Below are positions 33,495 through 42,830 of a DNA stretch of 64,000 nt, piece by piece (positions within the stretch are counted from its first letter, which is position 1; every line of letters starts with the position of its first letter). Below the pieces are notes generated by a model, which did not search any database, was not told the DNA's origin, and saw only the letters and a program-made list of their open reading frames with translations. Origin of the DNA: CADEEX01 sp964577955 (GTDB taxonomy: Bacteria; Acidobacteriota; Vicinamibacteria; Vicinamibacterales; CAVVIG01); the NCBI GenBank assembly GCA_964577955.1, contig CAZOAZ010000031.1, positions 10,542-74,541 on the forward strand. Direction: 5' to 3'. A program made the translations under genes and the position numbers.

Positions 33495-33918
33495 CGCCGA
33501 GCGCTCACTGTTACTCGACACACACATCTGGATCTGGTACGTCGAAGACGACGCCAGATTGACCCGGCGGCTCGATCCGATGATTGAAGCCGCCGTCGCA
33601 CACGGCCGGGTCCTGATTTCAGCGATTTCGGTCTGGGAGATCGCACTTCTCGAATCGCGCCGGCGCCTCGAACTTTCCCAGGAGGTGCGAGCGTGGGTGA
33701 GGCGAGCGCTGTCGTTTCCAGGCGTCCGTTTGAAGGGGATCACACCGTCGGTCGCCATCGAGAGCACGCGGCTGCCTGGCACGCTGCACGCCGATCCGGC
33801 CGACCGGATGCTGATCGCCACCGCGCGCCTGACCGGTGCAGCCTTGGTGACTCGCGATCAGCGGATCCTGGGATACGCCAAATTGGGTCACGTCCAGGCG
33901 ATCGACGCGCGTCGCTGA
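33481..33918 (+). CDS. PIN-domain ribonuclease toxin, VapC-like
   Basis: A 145-residue toxin. PIN-domain acidic residues are in place: Asp in LLLDTHIWIWYVEDD, Glu in ISAISVWEIALLESRRR, and Asp in LHADPADRMLIATAR plus LVTRDQRIL. The 'LLDTH..IW' and 'SVWEI' forms belong to the type II toxin PIN branch that cleaves tRNA or rRNA. It overlaps the antitoxin gene, the standard order antitoxin-toxin. ATG 33481 is preferred to 33454. The pair stands alone between the hydrolase and the tricorn-like protease. Confidence 0.9.
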   Translation: MTSSDAERSLLLDTHIWIWYVEDDARLTRRLDPMIEAAVAHGRVLISAISVWEIALLESRRRLELSQEVRAWVRRALSFPGVRLKGITPSVAIESTRLPGTLHADPADRMLIATARLTGAALVTRDQRILGYAKLGHVQAIDARR

Positions 33919-34008
33919 GCGCCCGCCGGACCCGATTTTCCTGCCAGAAGAATCTCCACTGACACCTGGCGCGCATCGCGTAACCTGTGACGGCCAAACG
34001 AGGTCGTC

Positions 34009-37000
34009 ATGACGTTCTCCAGATGTTACAGAGCGGCGATTTCCCTTGCCGTGCCCATGCGCAAGCCGCTGTGGGTTGCCGGTCTCGTGCTCGCCGTATC
34101 CGCTGCCGTCGGCGGCCAGACCGGACCCGCCGTGCCGTCGTTCACCGAACCCGCGTTCTCGCCCGATCGATCCGAGATCGCGTTCGCGTCGGGCGGCGAC
34201 ATCTGGGCGGTGCCGGCGCAGGGCGGCAACGCTCACCTGCTGGTCTCACATCCGGCCACCGAATCGCGCCCGCTCTATGCACCCGACGGCCGGAGCCTCG
34301 CCTTCACGTCGACGCGCGACGGCAATCCCGAAATCTACGTGCTGACGCTCGCGACCGGCGAAGCGCGGCGCCTGACATTCGACGACGGGACGGAGCAGCT
34401 CGACGCGTGGTCGCCGGACGGACGCTGGCTGTATTACTCGTCGACCAGCCGCGACATCGCCGGCATGAGCGACATCTACCGCGTGTCGGCAAGCGGCGGG
34501 ACGCCCATGCCGGTCTCCGCCGATCGGTACGTGAGCGAATACTTCTCTGCGCCGTCGCCGGATGGCCGCGCCCTGGCGATGACCGCGCGCGGCACCGTGC
34601 TCGGTCAGTGGTGGCGCAAAGGCCACAGCCACCTCGATGAATCCGAAGTCTGGGTGATGCGCGACGGAACGCCGGCGCGCTATGAAGCGATCACGTCGGG
34701 CGGCGCCAAGGACCTGTGGCCGATGTGGAGTGCCGACAGCCGTCGTCTCTACTTCGTGTCCGACCGCAACGGCACACAGAACCTCTGGGTGAAGTCACTC
34801 GAGGGACAAGACGCAAAGGCGGTGACCGCATTCAAGAACGGACGCGTCCTCTGGCCGGCGATCTCCTACGACGGCAAGTCGATCGTCTTCGAGCACGACT
34901 TCGAGATCTGGACGCTCGACCTCGCCAGCGAACGCGCGGCGCGGGTGCCGATCAGCCGGCGCGGCACGCCGGCCGGACCAAGCGTCGAACACCGCGTTCT
35001 CACCGAACAGTTTCAGGAGCTGGCGCTGTCGCCCGACACGCGCAAGCTCGCCGTCGTCGTGCTCGGCGAAGTGTTCGCCGCCGCAAACACCGGCGGCGAC
35101 GCGGTCCGCGTCACGCGGACGCCGGCCAACGAGTTTCAGATCACCTGGTCGCCCGACAGCCGGCGGCTGGTCTACGGCTCGGAACGGGACGCGGTGTCCC
35201 ATCTCTTTCAGTACGATTTCAGCAGCAACACCGAAACGCAGCTGACCACCGGATCGAAGAGCGAGCATTCGCCGCGGTTCTCACCCGACGGGAAATCGCT
35301 GGCGTTCATTCGCGGCGACAGCGACTTGCATGTCCTCAACCTGGAGTCGCGGCAGGAGACGAAGATTGCCACCGGCATCTTCCCGAGACTGCCCCTCGGC
35401 GGTCCGCCGGCGATCGCGTGGTCGCCGGACAACCGCTGGATCGCCTATTCGACGAGCGGCGCCAATCTGTTCCGCAATATCCGGATTGCCGCCGCCGACG
35501 GCTCGAACGACCAGCCGGTGAGCTTCCTGGCCAATGGGTTCGGCAATTCGCTCTCGTGGAGTCCCGACGGCACCTCGCTGCTCTTCGACACCGGGCAGCG
35601 TACCGAGCCGCGGCAAATCGCGCGCATCGACCTGGTGCCGCGGACGCCGCGATTCACCGAGGATCAGTTCTTCGATCTGTTCCGCGACGACGCCCGGCGC
35701 GGCGGCGCTGATGCGCGCGGGCGGACTGAGCCCGGGGGCGCGCACGAACCGGTCAAGACCGAGATCTCGTTCGACGGCATTCGCCAGCGGCTGTCGCTCA
35801 TTCCGGTCGGCGTCGACGCGACAGCGCAGAAGATCAGCCCGGACGGCCGCACGCTGCTCCTCGTCGCGGTCGCGGCCGGTCAACAGAACATCTATGCCTA
35901 TCCGATCGATCCGCTGACGCGCGGCCCCGCGGTCGCGCGGCAGCTGACGAGCACCCCCGGCGGGAAGAGCCATGCCCAGTTTTCCGCCGACGGTCGCGAG
36001 GTCTACTACCTCGAACAGGGCCGCGTGAACGCCCTCACCGTCGAGACACGGCTCTCGCGCCGCATCACGATGACCGCCGAGCTCGACGTCGACTTCAACC
36101 AGCTCAAGATGGCGGTCTTCGCACAGGGCTGGTCGTACCTGCACGACAACTTCTTCGATCCGGAGTTCAACGGCGTCGACTGGAAGGCGGTGCGCGCGAG
36201 CTACGAGCCGCGCATTGCCGGCGCGGCGACCGCCGACGAAACGCGACGGCTGATGTCCTTGATGGTCGGCGAGCTCAACGCGTCGCATCTGGGCGTGAAT
36301 GCCCCGGCCGGAACAGCGTCAGCGACGACCGGCAAGCTCGGTCTGCGTTTCAGCCGCGCCGAGTATGAAGATTCCGGGTCGCTGACGGTTCGCGAGGTCG
36401 TGCCGCTCGGCCCGTCGGCCGTGGCCGGGCTCGTGGCCGGCGATCGGGTGCTGGCGGTCGACGGCGTGCCAGTCGGCCGCGACACCAATCTCGATCAGTT
36501 GCTCAATCACAAGACCGGCGACCGCGTCGTGCTCGCCGTCGCACCAGCCGCGGGCGGCGCGCGCCGCGACGTGGCGGTGCGCCCGATCAGCACGGCCAAC
36601 GAGAAGAACCTGCTGTATCGCGGCTGGGTCGAAGCCAATCGCAGTTACGTCGCCAGAGCCAGCGGCGGCCGGCTCGGGTACGTCCACATCTTCGACATGT
36701 CCGAAGACGCGCTCCATCAGCTGAACGTCGACCTCGACGTCGAAAACCAGGGCCGCGACGGCGTGGTGGTCGACGTGCGGAACAACAACGGCGGGTTCGT
36801 CAACGTCTACGCGATCGACGTCTTCGCGCGGCGCAACTATCTGACGATGACGCCGCGCGGCCGCGTCCCGGCCGGCGCGCGCAGCTATCTCGGACAACGC
36901 GCGCTGGGCCTGCCGACGATCCTCGTCACCAACCAGCACACGCTGTCAGACGCCGAGGACTTCACCGAGGGCTACCGGACGCTGAATCTCGGCAAGGTCG

Positions 37001-37242
37001 TCGGCGAGCCGACCGCCGGCTGGATCATCTTCACGAGCAACGTCCCGCTCGTCGACGGCACGGTATTCCGGCTGCCGAACTCGAAGGTGTTCGCCAGCGA
37101 CGGCTCGCCGATGGAGCTTCATCCGCGGCCGGTCGACATCGCGGTCAAGCGGCCGATCGGCGAAGGGCTCGCCGCGAAAGACTCGCAGCTCGACGCCGCC
37201 GTCGCCGAACTGCTCAAGCAGCTAGGCCCAGGCCGTCGGTGA
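34009..37242 (+). CDS. Tricorn-like S41 peptidase with TolB/WD40-like propellers
   Basis: A 1077-residue exported protease. GAGG precedes ATG 34009; a signal peptide ends near residue 37 (VLAVSAAVGGQ). Residues about 45-660 are repeated 'SPDG..ia..s' blades (AFSPDRSEIAFASGGDIWAV, APDGRSLAFTSTRDGNPEIY and so on), forming one or two beta-propellers as in tricorn protease. A PDZ-like region follows (TVREVVPLGPSAVAGLVAGD, about 785-840), then the S41 catalytic domain: GYVHIFDMSEDALHQLN, VVVDVRNNNGGFVN and the nucleophile Ser in NQHTLSDAEDFTEGYR. Such enzymes degrade peptides that reach them through the propeller. An ATG at 34057 is an alternative start. Confidence 0.9.
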   Translation: MTFSRCYRAAISLAVPMRKPLWVAGLVLAVSAAVGGQTGPAVPSFTEPAFSPDRSEIAFASGGDIWAVPAQGGNAHLLVSHPATESRPLYAPDGRSLAFTSTRDGNPEIYVLTLATGEARRLTFDDGTEQLDAWSPDGRWLYYSSTSRDIAGMSDIYRVSASGGTPMPVSADRYVSEYFSAPSPDGRALAMTARGTVLGQWWRKGHSHLDESEVWVMRDGTPARYEAITSGGAKDLWPMWSADSRRLYFVSDRNGTQNLWVKSLEGQDAKAVTAFKNGRVLWPAISYDGKSIVFEHDFEIWTLDLASERAARVPISRRGTPAGPSVEHRVLTEQFQELALSPDTRKLAVVVLGEVFAAANTGGDAVRVTRTPANEFQITWSPDSRRLVYGSERDAVSHLFQYDFSSNTETQLTTGSKSEHSPRFSPDGKSLAFIRGDSDLHVLNLESRQETKIATGIFPRLPLGGPPAIAWSPDNRWIAYSTSGANLFRNIRIAAADGSNDQPVSFLANGFGNSLSWSPDGTSLLFDTGQRTEPRQIARIDLVPRTPRFTEDQFFDLFRDDARRGGADARGRTEPGGAHEPVKTEISFDGIRQRLSLIPVGVDATAQKISPDGRTLLLVAVAAGQQNIYAYPIDPLTRGPAVARQLTSTPGGKSHAQFSADGREVYYLEQGRVNALTVETRLSRRITMTAELDVDFNQLKMAVFAQGWSYLHDNFFDPEFNGVDWKAVRASYEPRIAGAATADETRRLMSLMVGELNASHLGVNAPAGTASATTGKLGLRFSRAEYEDSGSLTVREVVPLGPSAVAGLVAGDRVLAVDGVPVGRDTNLDQLLNHKTGDRVVLAVAPAAGGARRDVAVRPISTANEKNLLYRGWVEANRSYVARASGGRLGYVHIFDMSEDALHQLNVDLDVENQGRDGVVVDVRNNNGGFVNVYAIDVFARRNYLTMTPRGRVPAGARSYLGQRALGLPTILVTNQHTLSDAEDFTEGYRTLNLGKVVGEPTAGWIIFTSNVPLVDGTVFRLPNSKVFASDGSPMELHPRPVDIAVKRPIGEGLAAKDSQLDAAVAELLKQLGPGRR

Positions 37243-37249
37243 GTGCCGC

Positions 37250-38218
37250 ATGACGCTTCGACGGTCCGTCGTGAAGGTCGCCGCGATCGTCGCCGCCGTC
37301 GTCGTCATGACCAGCCTCGCCCGCGCCCAGCGCGCGACGCCGGTGCGGCCCGATCTCCAAGGGGTGTGGACCAACGGCACGGCGACGCCGCTGCAGCGCC
37401 CGCCGGAGTTTCGTGACAAGCCGTTCTTCACGCCGGCGGAGGCAGCCGAGTGGGAGCGCACCGCGCTCGATCGTCTGCTGCTGCTCTTCCCCGAGGCCGA
37501 CCGCCCGCTCCAGCAAACCGATCTGAACGACACCTTCGTGGAGACCGCGGAGATGAAAGTGCTGCCCGACCGCCGGACCTCGCTCATCGTGGACCCGCCG
37601 GACGGACGCCTGCCACCGCTGCTGCCGGCCGCCGGCGCGCGCGCCAGGGCGCGGGCGCCGCGCTCGTTCGACAATCCTGAAACGTTGAATCTCGGCGAAC
37701 GCTGCCTGATTCACAGCCAGCTCGGGGCGTCGGTCAACTCACCGCCGCATGTCCCGATCGCGCTGGGCGGGTTGAATACGCATCAGATCGTCCAGACCGC
37801 GGACACGGTCATGATCTTCTCCGAGTTGATTCACGATGTCCGGATCATCCGGTTGAACGGCACGCACGCGCCGCCGACGGTGAAACTGTGGATGGGCGAC
37901 TCGATCGGACGGTGGGAAGGCAACACGCTGGTCGTCGACACGACGAACTTCCGCGCGGATACGCACTTCCAGGACTCCGGTGAACGGCTCCACGTCGTCG
38001 AACGGTTCACGCGCGTTGACGAATCGACGCTGGGCTACCGGGTGACTGTCGACGATCCCGAGACGTGGGGGCAGCCGTGGACCGCCGACATCCCGTTTCG
38101 CGCCAGCAGCGCCGCGATGTTCGAGTACGCCTGCCACGAGGGCAACCTGGCGCTCGAACACTTCCTGCGCGGTGCCAGGTTCGAGGAACGAACTCGGGAC
38201 TCGTCACGAGACCGCTGA
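37250..38218 (+). CDS. Conserved secreted protein, unknown function
   Basis: A 322-residue exported protein with signal peptide (about 5-26, VVKVAAIVAAVVVMTSLARA). The body begins PDLQGVWTNGTATPLQRPPE and contains IVQTADTVMIFSELIHDVRI and LWMGDSIGRWEGNTLVVDTT, a pattern I recall from large families of secreted proteins in Acidobacteria ('G.W....P......WDG.T.VV.T'), possibly a lipocalin-like or beta-rich domain. No catalytic motif is evident. It starts 7 bp after the S41 protease stop and is probably co-transcribed. Confidence 0.7.
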   Translation: MTLRRSVVKVAAIVAAVVVMTSLARAQRATPVRPDLQGVWTNGTATPLQRPPEFRDKPFFTPAEAAEWERTALDRLLLLFPEADRPLQQTDLNDTFVETAEMKVLPDRRTSLIVDPPDGRLPPLLPAAGARARARAPRSFDNPETLNLGERCLIHSQLGASVNSPPHVPIALGGLNTHQIVQTADTVMIFSELIHDVRIIRLNGTHAPPTVKLWMGDSIGRWEGNTLVVDTTNFRADTHFQDSGERLHVVERFTRVDESTLGYRVTVDDPETWGQPWTADIPFRASSAAMFEYACHEGNLALEHFLRGARFEERTRDSSRDR

Positions 38219-38237
38219 GCCCACCGGGCTCTTGCTC

Positions 38238-38768
38238 TTACCGTTTGATAAAGCGAGTGAAGAGATCGCGGCGGCCGAAGCTGCGTTCTTTCGGCGGCGG
38301 GGGCGGCGGTGGAGCATAGAACGTCCCCAACCGTGCGACCAGCGGGAAGATATTCGACAGCGCGGTCAGCTGATCGCGGGTGGTCACGGAAATGTCGTTG
38401 AGCAGCGGCCGCATCGATTCGTGTGGCAGCGGCTTGTTGATCCACTTGTCGCGGAACTGCAGGCAGCGGCGCTGTTCGTTCGTGCCGGTGCCGGCCATCA
38501 CCTTTATCGTGATGATGTGATCGCGCTTGACGCCTTCGGTCGTCAGCTCGGCGGCAACCCGTTCGAGCTGCGCCGCGAACCGGGTGAACAGGATGCGGAA
38601 GAAATCCAGGTACTCGCGGACCGCCGACGGATTCTCGAGTTCCGCGGTGTGCGTTTCGACCTCGGCGGCGTAGCCCTCGAGCACCTCGAGCGTCGCCAGC
38701 ACGTCCAGACGCCGCGCCGCCATCTGCTCGATGACCTGGTCCAACGTGAGTTCAGTATCCGGCGTCAC
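38238..38768 (-). CDS. Hypothetical helical protein, second of a coupled pair
   Basis: A 176-residue soluble protein with no recognised domain. It is mainly helical: LTLDQVIEQMAARRLDVLAT, FRILFTRFAAQLERVAAELT and LQFRDKWINKPLPHESMRPL, ending in a run of Pro (FYAPPPPPPPKERSFGRRDL) and a basic tail. The GTG start at 38768 overlaps the stop of the membrane gene 38765-38968 as GTGA, so the two are translationally coupled. The longer frame to 38891 is a shadow. The Pro-rich, basic end could mediate binding to a partner. Confidence 0.55.
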   Translation of the reverse strand: MTPDTELTLDQVIEQMAARRLDVLATLEVLEGYAAEVETHTAELENPSAVREYLDFFRILFTRFAAQLERVAAELTTEGVKRDHIITIKVMAGTGTNEQRRCLQFRDKWINKPLPHESMRPLLNDISVTTRDQLTALSNIFPLVARLGTFYAPPPPPPPKERSFGRRDLFTRFIKR

Positions 38769-38968
38769 AAATATTTCAGCAGCCCTTCGAGGGCCTTCAA
38801 GAGGACATCCGTCAGTTCCCGGACGAACGGCGACACGTCGCCCTCGGTTACCGCGGTGGCGACGGTCACGGGACTGGTGACGAACAACCACACGATCGCC
38901 ACCGTGAGCACGACGACGACGATCGCGATGGCGGTGAAGACGCTGACTCCGACCTCACGCAGCCGCAT
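38765..38968 (-). CDS. Small single-span membrane protein
   Basis: A 67-residue protein with one strong transmembrane helix (about 8-32, VSVFTAIAIVVVVLTVAIVW) and a short extracytoplasmic or cytoplasmic amphipathic end, FVRELTDVLLKALEGLLKYL. Its stop overlaps the GTG of the following gene. No family recognised. The pair is bounded by the end of the conserved secreted gene on one side and the G-rich repeat on the other. Confidence 0.55.
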   Translation of the reverse strand: MRLREVGVSVFTAIAIVVVVLTVAIVWLFVTSPVTVATAVTEGDVSPFVRELTDVLLKALEGLLKYL

Positions 38969-38995
38969 CGCCTTGAGGGAATTGTTGCACAGACT

Positions 38996-39036
38996 CGGGA
39001 CTGGGGGCTGGGTACTGGGGACTGGGGGCTTCCGGA
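38996..39036. repeat. ACTGGGGGCTGGG tandem repeat (family C)
   Basis: Irregular tandem units GGGACTGGGGGCTGGGTACT then GGGGACTGGGGGCT. Same family as the run at 6014-6046, which meets an assembly gap. Confidence 0.75.
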
Positions 39037-39044
39037 CTGGTGGC

Positions 39045-39062
39045 GTCCGGCTTCAGCCGGAT
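39045..39062. repeat. REP-like palindrome (family A)
   Basis: GTCCGGCTTCAGCCGGAT, an 8-bp stem with the CTTCAG core, beside the family C repeat and just past the end of the M16 gene. Confidence 0.75.
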
Positions 39063-39082
39063 TGCACGCGTGTCAGCCGGGC

Positions 39083-40441
39083 CTAGAACGTATCGGCGGA
39101 CAGGATGCTCGGCGCCCCGAGATCCAGCGCCTCCAGATCGCCGGCCGCGGCCAAATCGCCAACGACGAGCGTCGTCAGCCGATCGGGGTCGAGATACTGC
39201 GCCGCGACCCGGGTGATGTCGTCGGGGGTGACGCGCTCGACGATCGGGACAAACGACGCGAAGTAGTCGTCCGGGAGGTCGTAGAGCGCGATGCTGGTGA
39301 CGGCGCGCGCCAGCTGTTCGGCGGTTTCGAAGCTGCGTGCGTAGCCGCGCGTCAGAGCGGCGACGCCGAGCTTGAGCTCTTCGGCCGTGACCGGCCGGCG
39401 GCCGCGGATCGCGGCGATCTCGTCGACCGACTCGCGAATCGTTTCGGCCGTGGCCGCAGTTTGCACGCTGACCTGCAGCGAGAACGGCCCGGCCATCCGC
39501 CGGAAATCGAACGAGGTGCGCGCCCCGTAGGTGTAGCCCTTCTCTTCGCGCAGCTTGAGGTTGATGCGGCTGACGAACTGCCCGCCGAGCACCATGTTGG
39601 CGGCGACGAGCGCGTGGTAGTCCGGCGTGTTGCGCGCGACGGCGATGTGACCGATGCGAACCTCGGACTGGGGCGCCCCGGGCCTGGGAATCACGTTCAA
39701 GCGCGGCGGCTCCGCCGGCGTCGGCGGTACGGCGCGATGGCTGTCACGCCCGCGCGCCCAGCGGCCGAACGCGTCCTCGGCCAGCGCCCGGAGCTCGTCA
39801 TGCTCGCAGTCGCCGGCGACGATCAGCGTGGCGTCCGACGGCTGCAGGACCGTGCGATGAAACGTCCGTACATCGTCCACCTGGAGCGCCGTCAACGCAG
39901 CTTCGCTGCCGAGCGGCATGTGCCCGTACGGATGCGGGCCGTACAGCAGGCGGACGAATGCGCGATCGGCCACCGCGCCCGGCATGTCGCGCAACTGCGT
40001 GAGCCGGTGCAGGCGGAGCTGCCGGACGCGTTCGAAATCGCCGACGGCGAGCGTCGGCCGGACCACCATGTCGCCAAGCAGCGACACCGCCGGACCGAGA
40101 AAGCGGCTGACCGCCGTCACCGTCAGCACCGAAGCGTCGGCGCCGATGTCCGAATCGAGCTGCGCGCCGACGCGCGCGAGCGCCTCGTGCATCTCAATCG
40201 CCGACAGCGCGCCGCTGCCTTCGTCCAGCATGTCGAGCGTGATCGCGGCCAGTCCTTCGCTGCCCGAGGGATCGTCGGCGGCGCCGCGCCGCACGAGCAG
40301 CGCGATCGTGATGACCGGAATCGCCGTATGACGAATCGACCAGACGCGAAGTCCGTTCGCCAGCACCGATTTGTCGATCGGCGGAAAGTGAAACGGCCGC
40401 GACGGGCCGGGTACCGGGAGGCGGGTCCGATCGACGCTCAT
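39083..40441 (-). CDS. M16 peptidase-like subunit lacking the zinc motif
   Basis: A 452-residue member of the insulinase/processing-protease family. Where active members have His-x-x-Glu-His, this one reads PSGSEGLAAITLDMLDEGS, so it cannot bind zinc in the usual way. The C-terminal half keeps the R/Y pair region (LREEKGYTYGARTSF), which helps form the substrate cavity. In mitochondrial processing peptidase and in bacterial two-gene systems, such a non-catalytic subunit works with an active partner. The active M16 protein is encoded immediately upstream with a 4-bp ATGA overlap at 40438-40441, so a heterodimer is likely. Confidence 0.9.
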   Translation of the reverse strand: MSVDRTRLPVPGPSRPFHFPPIDKSVLANGLRVWSIRHTAIPVITIALLVRRGAADDPSGSEGLAAITLDMLDEGSGALSAIEMHEALARVGAQLDSDIGADASVLTVTAVSRFLGPAVSLLGDMVVRPTLAVGDFERVRQLRLHRLTQLRDMPGAVADRAFVRLLYGPHPYGHMPLGSEAALTALQVDDVRTFHRTVLQPSDATLIVAGDCEHDELRALAEDAFGRWARGRDSHRAVPPTPAEPPRLNVIPRPGAPQSEVRIGHIAVARNTPDYHALVAANMVLGGQFVSRINLKLREEKGYTYGARTSFDFRRMAGPFSLQVSVQTAATAETIRESVDEIAAIRGRRPVTAEELKLGVAALTRGYARSFETAEQLARAVTSIALYDLPDDYFASFVPIVERVTPDDITRVAAQYLDPDRLTTLVVGDLAAAGDLEALDLGAPSILSADTF

Positions 40442-41745
40442 GAGACCTGCGCTGCGGTTGACTCGGAGAGGGCAAGCACCGCGCGGCCGCGCGGGACAAT
40501 GCTCAGCGCCACGCGGCGCGTGTTGCCCAGATAGCGGCGCACCGAATCCTGCAGCGAGGTCCTGGTGACGCGCTGGTAGCGCGCCAGATCCTCATCGAAA
40601 AAGCCGGGATCGCGAACGAAGACGTTGTAGGCGTTCAGCTGATCCCCTTTGCCGCCGAAGCCGCCGACGGTCTGCAGACGGAACACGAACTGCGCCTCGG
40701 CCTGGACGCGGCCGCGCTCGATTTCGTCGTCGGTGGGTCCATCGGCCGCGAGCCGCTCGATTTCGTGAGTGATGGCGCGATCGAGCTCCGCCAGCGTGTG
40801 GCCGGGGGCGGCGGTCGCGGCAATCTGCACGAAGCCGGCGACCTCGCGCGAATTCTGCGCCGCCGAGACGTCGGTCGCGATCCGCTGTTCGTACACCAGC
40901 CGCTTGTAGAGCCGCGAGGTCTTGCCGTTGGCGAGCACGTCGGCGGCCAGATCGAGCTCGGCGTCGTTTTCCGCGAACATCGCCGGCGTGTGCCACGCGA
41001 GATACAGGCGCGGCAGCTCGACGCGATCTTCGAGCACCAGCCGGGTTTCACCGTGCAGGACCGCCGGGGGCGGCACCACCGGCGCCACCTCGGGCCCGGG
41101 CGCCAGATCCTCGAAGTGCGCCCGCACCATGTCGAGCGCCTCGTCGGCATCGACGTCGCCGGCAATCGACAGCGAGGCGTTCGCCGGATGGTAGTAGGTG
41201 CTGAAAAAGTGCCGCACCTCGTCGATCCGGGCGGCGTGCAGATCGGCGATCTCGCCGATCGTCGTCCAGTGGTACGGATGATCGGGCGGAAAGAGCGCCG
41301 CCAGCATCGCCATCGACGCCAGGCCGTACGGGCGGTTTTCGTAGTTCTGCCGCCGCTCGTTCAGCACCACGTCGCGCTGGTTCTTGAACTTGGCGTCGGT
41401 CAGCGCCGGCAGCAGGTATCCCATCCGGTCCGATTCCATCCACAACGCGAGCTCGAGGGCGTTCGTCGGCACGACCTCCCAGTAGTTCGTCCGATCGGCG
41501 TTGGTCGAGCCGTTGAGCGACGCGCCGGCGCCCTGCAGCGGCGGGAAGAAGCCCTTGTCGTGATGCTGCGAGCCTTCGAACATCAAGTGCTCGAAGAGAT
41601 GGGCGAAGCCGGTGTGACCTGGAGTTTCGTTCTTCGATCCGACGTGGTACCAGAGGTTGACCGCGACGATCGGGCAGGCGCGGTCCTCGTGAATGAGGAC
41701 GTCGAGGCCGTTCGCGAGCGTGTGCCTGCGATACGGAATATTCAT
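40438..41745 (-). CDS. M16 zinc metallopeptidase, active subunit
   Basis: A 435-residue insulinase-family protease with an intact inverted zinc motif His-Leu-Phe-Glu-His in TGFAHLFEHLMFEGS, with the distal Glu expected about 75 residues later (NQRDVVLNERRQNYENRPYG). The remaining sequence follows the family (YYHPANASLSIAGDVDADEA). No signal peptide is evident, so a cytosolic location is suggested, although many relatives are periplasmic. ATGA overlaps link it to the non-catalytic M16 gene downstream and to the Mrp gene upstream (41742-41745). Confidence 0.92.
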   Translation of the reverse strand: MNIPYRRHTLANGLDVLIHEDRACPIVAVNLWYHVGSKNETPGHTGFAHLFEHLMFEGSQHHDKGFFPPLQGAGASLNGSTNADRTNYWEVVPTNALELALWMESDRMGYLLPALTDAKFKNQRDVVLNERRQNYENRPYGLASMAMLAALFPPDHPYHWTTIGEIADLHAARIDEVRHFFSTYYHPANASLSIAGDVDADEALDMVRAHFEDLAPGPEVAPVVPPPAVLHGETRLVLEDRVELPRLYLAWHTPAMFAENDAELDLAADVLANGKTSRLYKRLVYEQRIATDVSAAQNSREVAGFVQIAATAAPGHTLAELDRAITHEIERLAADGPTDDEIERGRVQAEAQFVFRLQTVGGFGGKGDQLNAYNVFVRDPGFFDEDLARYQRVTRTSLQDSVRRYLGNTRRVALSIVPRGRAVLALSESTAAQVS

Positions 41746-42818
41746 CGAACCAGCGTCAGCGGAATCGGCCGCGCGAAGCTGGCAATGGAGACCTGCGCCG
41801 CGGTCCGCTCGGCCATCGCGGCAAACGCCCGCCCCGCTGGCGAGTCGGGCTCACCGATCATCAGCGGGACGCCGCTATCGCTGCCTTCGCGAATCGGCTG
41901 GTAGATGGGAATCCGGCCGAGGAACGGCACGTCGAGATCGGCGGCCATCTTCTCGCCGCCGCCGTGGCCGAAGATGTCCGCCTCGTGCGCGCAGTTCGGG
42001 CAGTGGAAGTAGGCCATGTTCTCGACCACGCCGAGCGGCGGGATGTTCAGCTTCTTGTACATCGCCACCGCTCGGCGGCTGTCGGCGAGCGAGACCTGCT
42101 GCGGCGTCGTGACGACGATCGCGCCCGCCACCGGCACGGTCTGACTGAGGCTGAGCGCCACGTCGCCCGTCCCGGGCGGCATGTCGACGATGAGGTAATC
42201 CAGATCGAGCCACTTCACTTCGCGGAAGAACTGCTGCAGCGCGCCGTGGAGCATCGGCCCGCGCCAGATGATCGGGGCGTCGTCCTGCGTGAGGAAGCCC
42301 ATCGAGATCACCTGCAGGCCGTACTTCTCGGCCGGCACGATCTTCTGACCGTCGGTGACCAGCTGGGTCTTCATCCCGAGCATGATCGGCACATTCGGTC
42401 CGTAGATGTCGCCGTCGATCATGCCGACCTTGCTGCCGTACTTGGCGAGCGCGATGGCAAGGTTGACCGCCACCGTGGTCTTGCCGACGCCGCCCTTGCC
42501 GGCGCCGACGGCGATGATGTTCTTCACGCCGGCGAGCGGCTGCCGCGCGCCTTCGCCGACCGATGCCTCGCGCACGCGCGCGCTCATCTTGACGTCGACG
42601 TGCGACACGCCGGGCAGCTGCTGGACCGCCGCGTGCGCCTGCGCCTGCATCTGCTCCTTCACCGGACACGCCGGCGTCGTGAGTTCGATGGTGAAGGCCA
42701 CCGTGCCGTGATTGATGGTCAGATCCTTGATGAAGCCGAGGCTCACGATGTCCTGGCCGAGATCGGGATCGCGGACGACCTTCAGGGCATCGAGGACGGT
42801 TTGCGGTTGAAGCGACAT
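41742..42818 (-). CDS. Mrp/ApbC-family Fe-S cluster carrier ATPase
   Basis: A 358-residue P-loop NTPase that binds and transfers iron-sulphur clusters. The N-terminal MIP18/DUF59 domain (1-85) includes VVRDPDLGQDIVSLGFIKDL and TPACPVKEQMQAQ. The ParA/MinD-type ATPase follows with the deviant Walker A VGAGKGGVGKTTVAVNLA (about 105), DGDIYGPNVPIMLG, and the Cys-x-x-Cys of YFHCPNCAHEADIFG that holds the bridging cluster. Length and order match Mrp. It is 12 bp from the upstream membrane protein gene and overlaps the M16 gene, an odd neighbour for an Fe-S factor. Confidence 0.93.
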   Translation of the reverse strand: MSLQPQTVLDALKVVRDPDLGQDIVSLGFIKDLTINHGTVAFTIELTTPACPVKEQMQAQAHAAVQQLPGVSHVDVKMSARVREASVGEGARQPLAGVKNIIAVGAGKGGVGKTTVAVNLAIALAKYGSKVGMIDGDIYGPNVPIMLGMKTQLVTDGQKIVPAEKYGLQVISMGFLTQDDAPIIWRGPMLHGALQQFFREVKWLDLDYLIVDMPPGTGDVALSLSQTVPVAGAIVVTTPQQVSLADSRRAVAMYKKLNIPPLGVVENMAYFHCPNCAHEADIFGHGGGEKMAADLDVPFLGRIPIYQPIREGSDSGVPLMIGEPDSPAGRAFAAMAERTAAQVSIASFARPIPLTLVR

Positions 42819-42830
42819 GTCAAAAGTCTA

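Noticed and set aside
32163..33821. 552-codon minus-strand ORF opposite the hydrolase and toxin-antitoxin genes
   Set aside because: Crosses three recognisable plus-strand genes and a tandem repeat; composition of an antisense frame.
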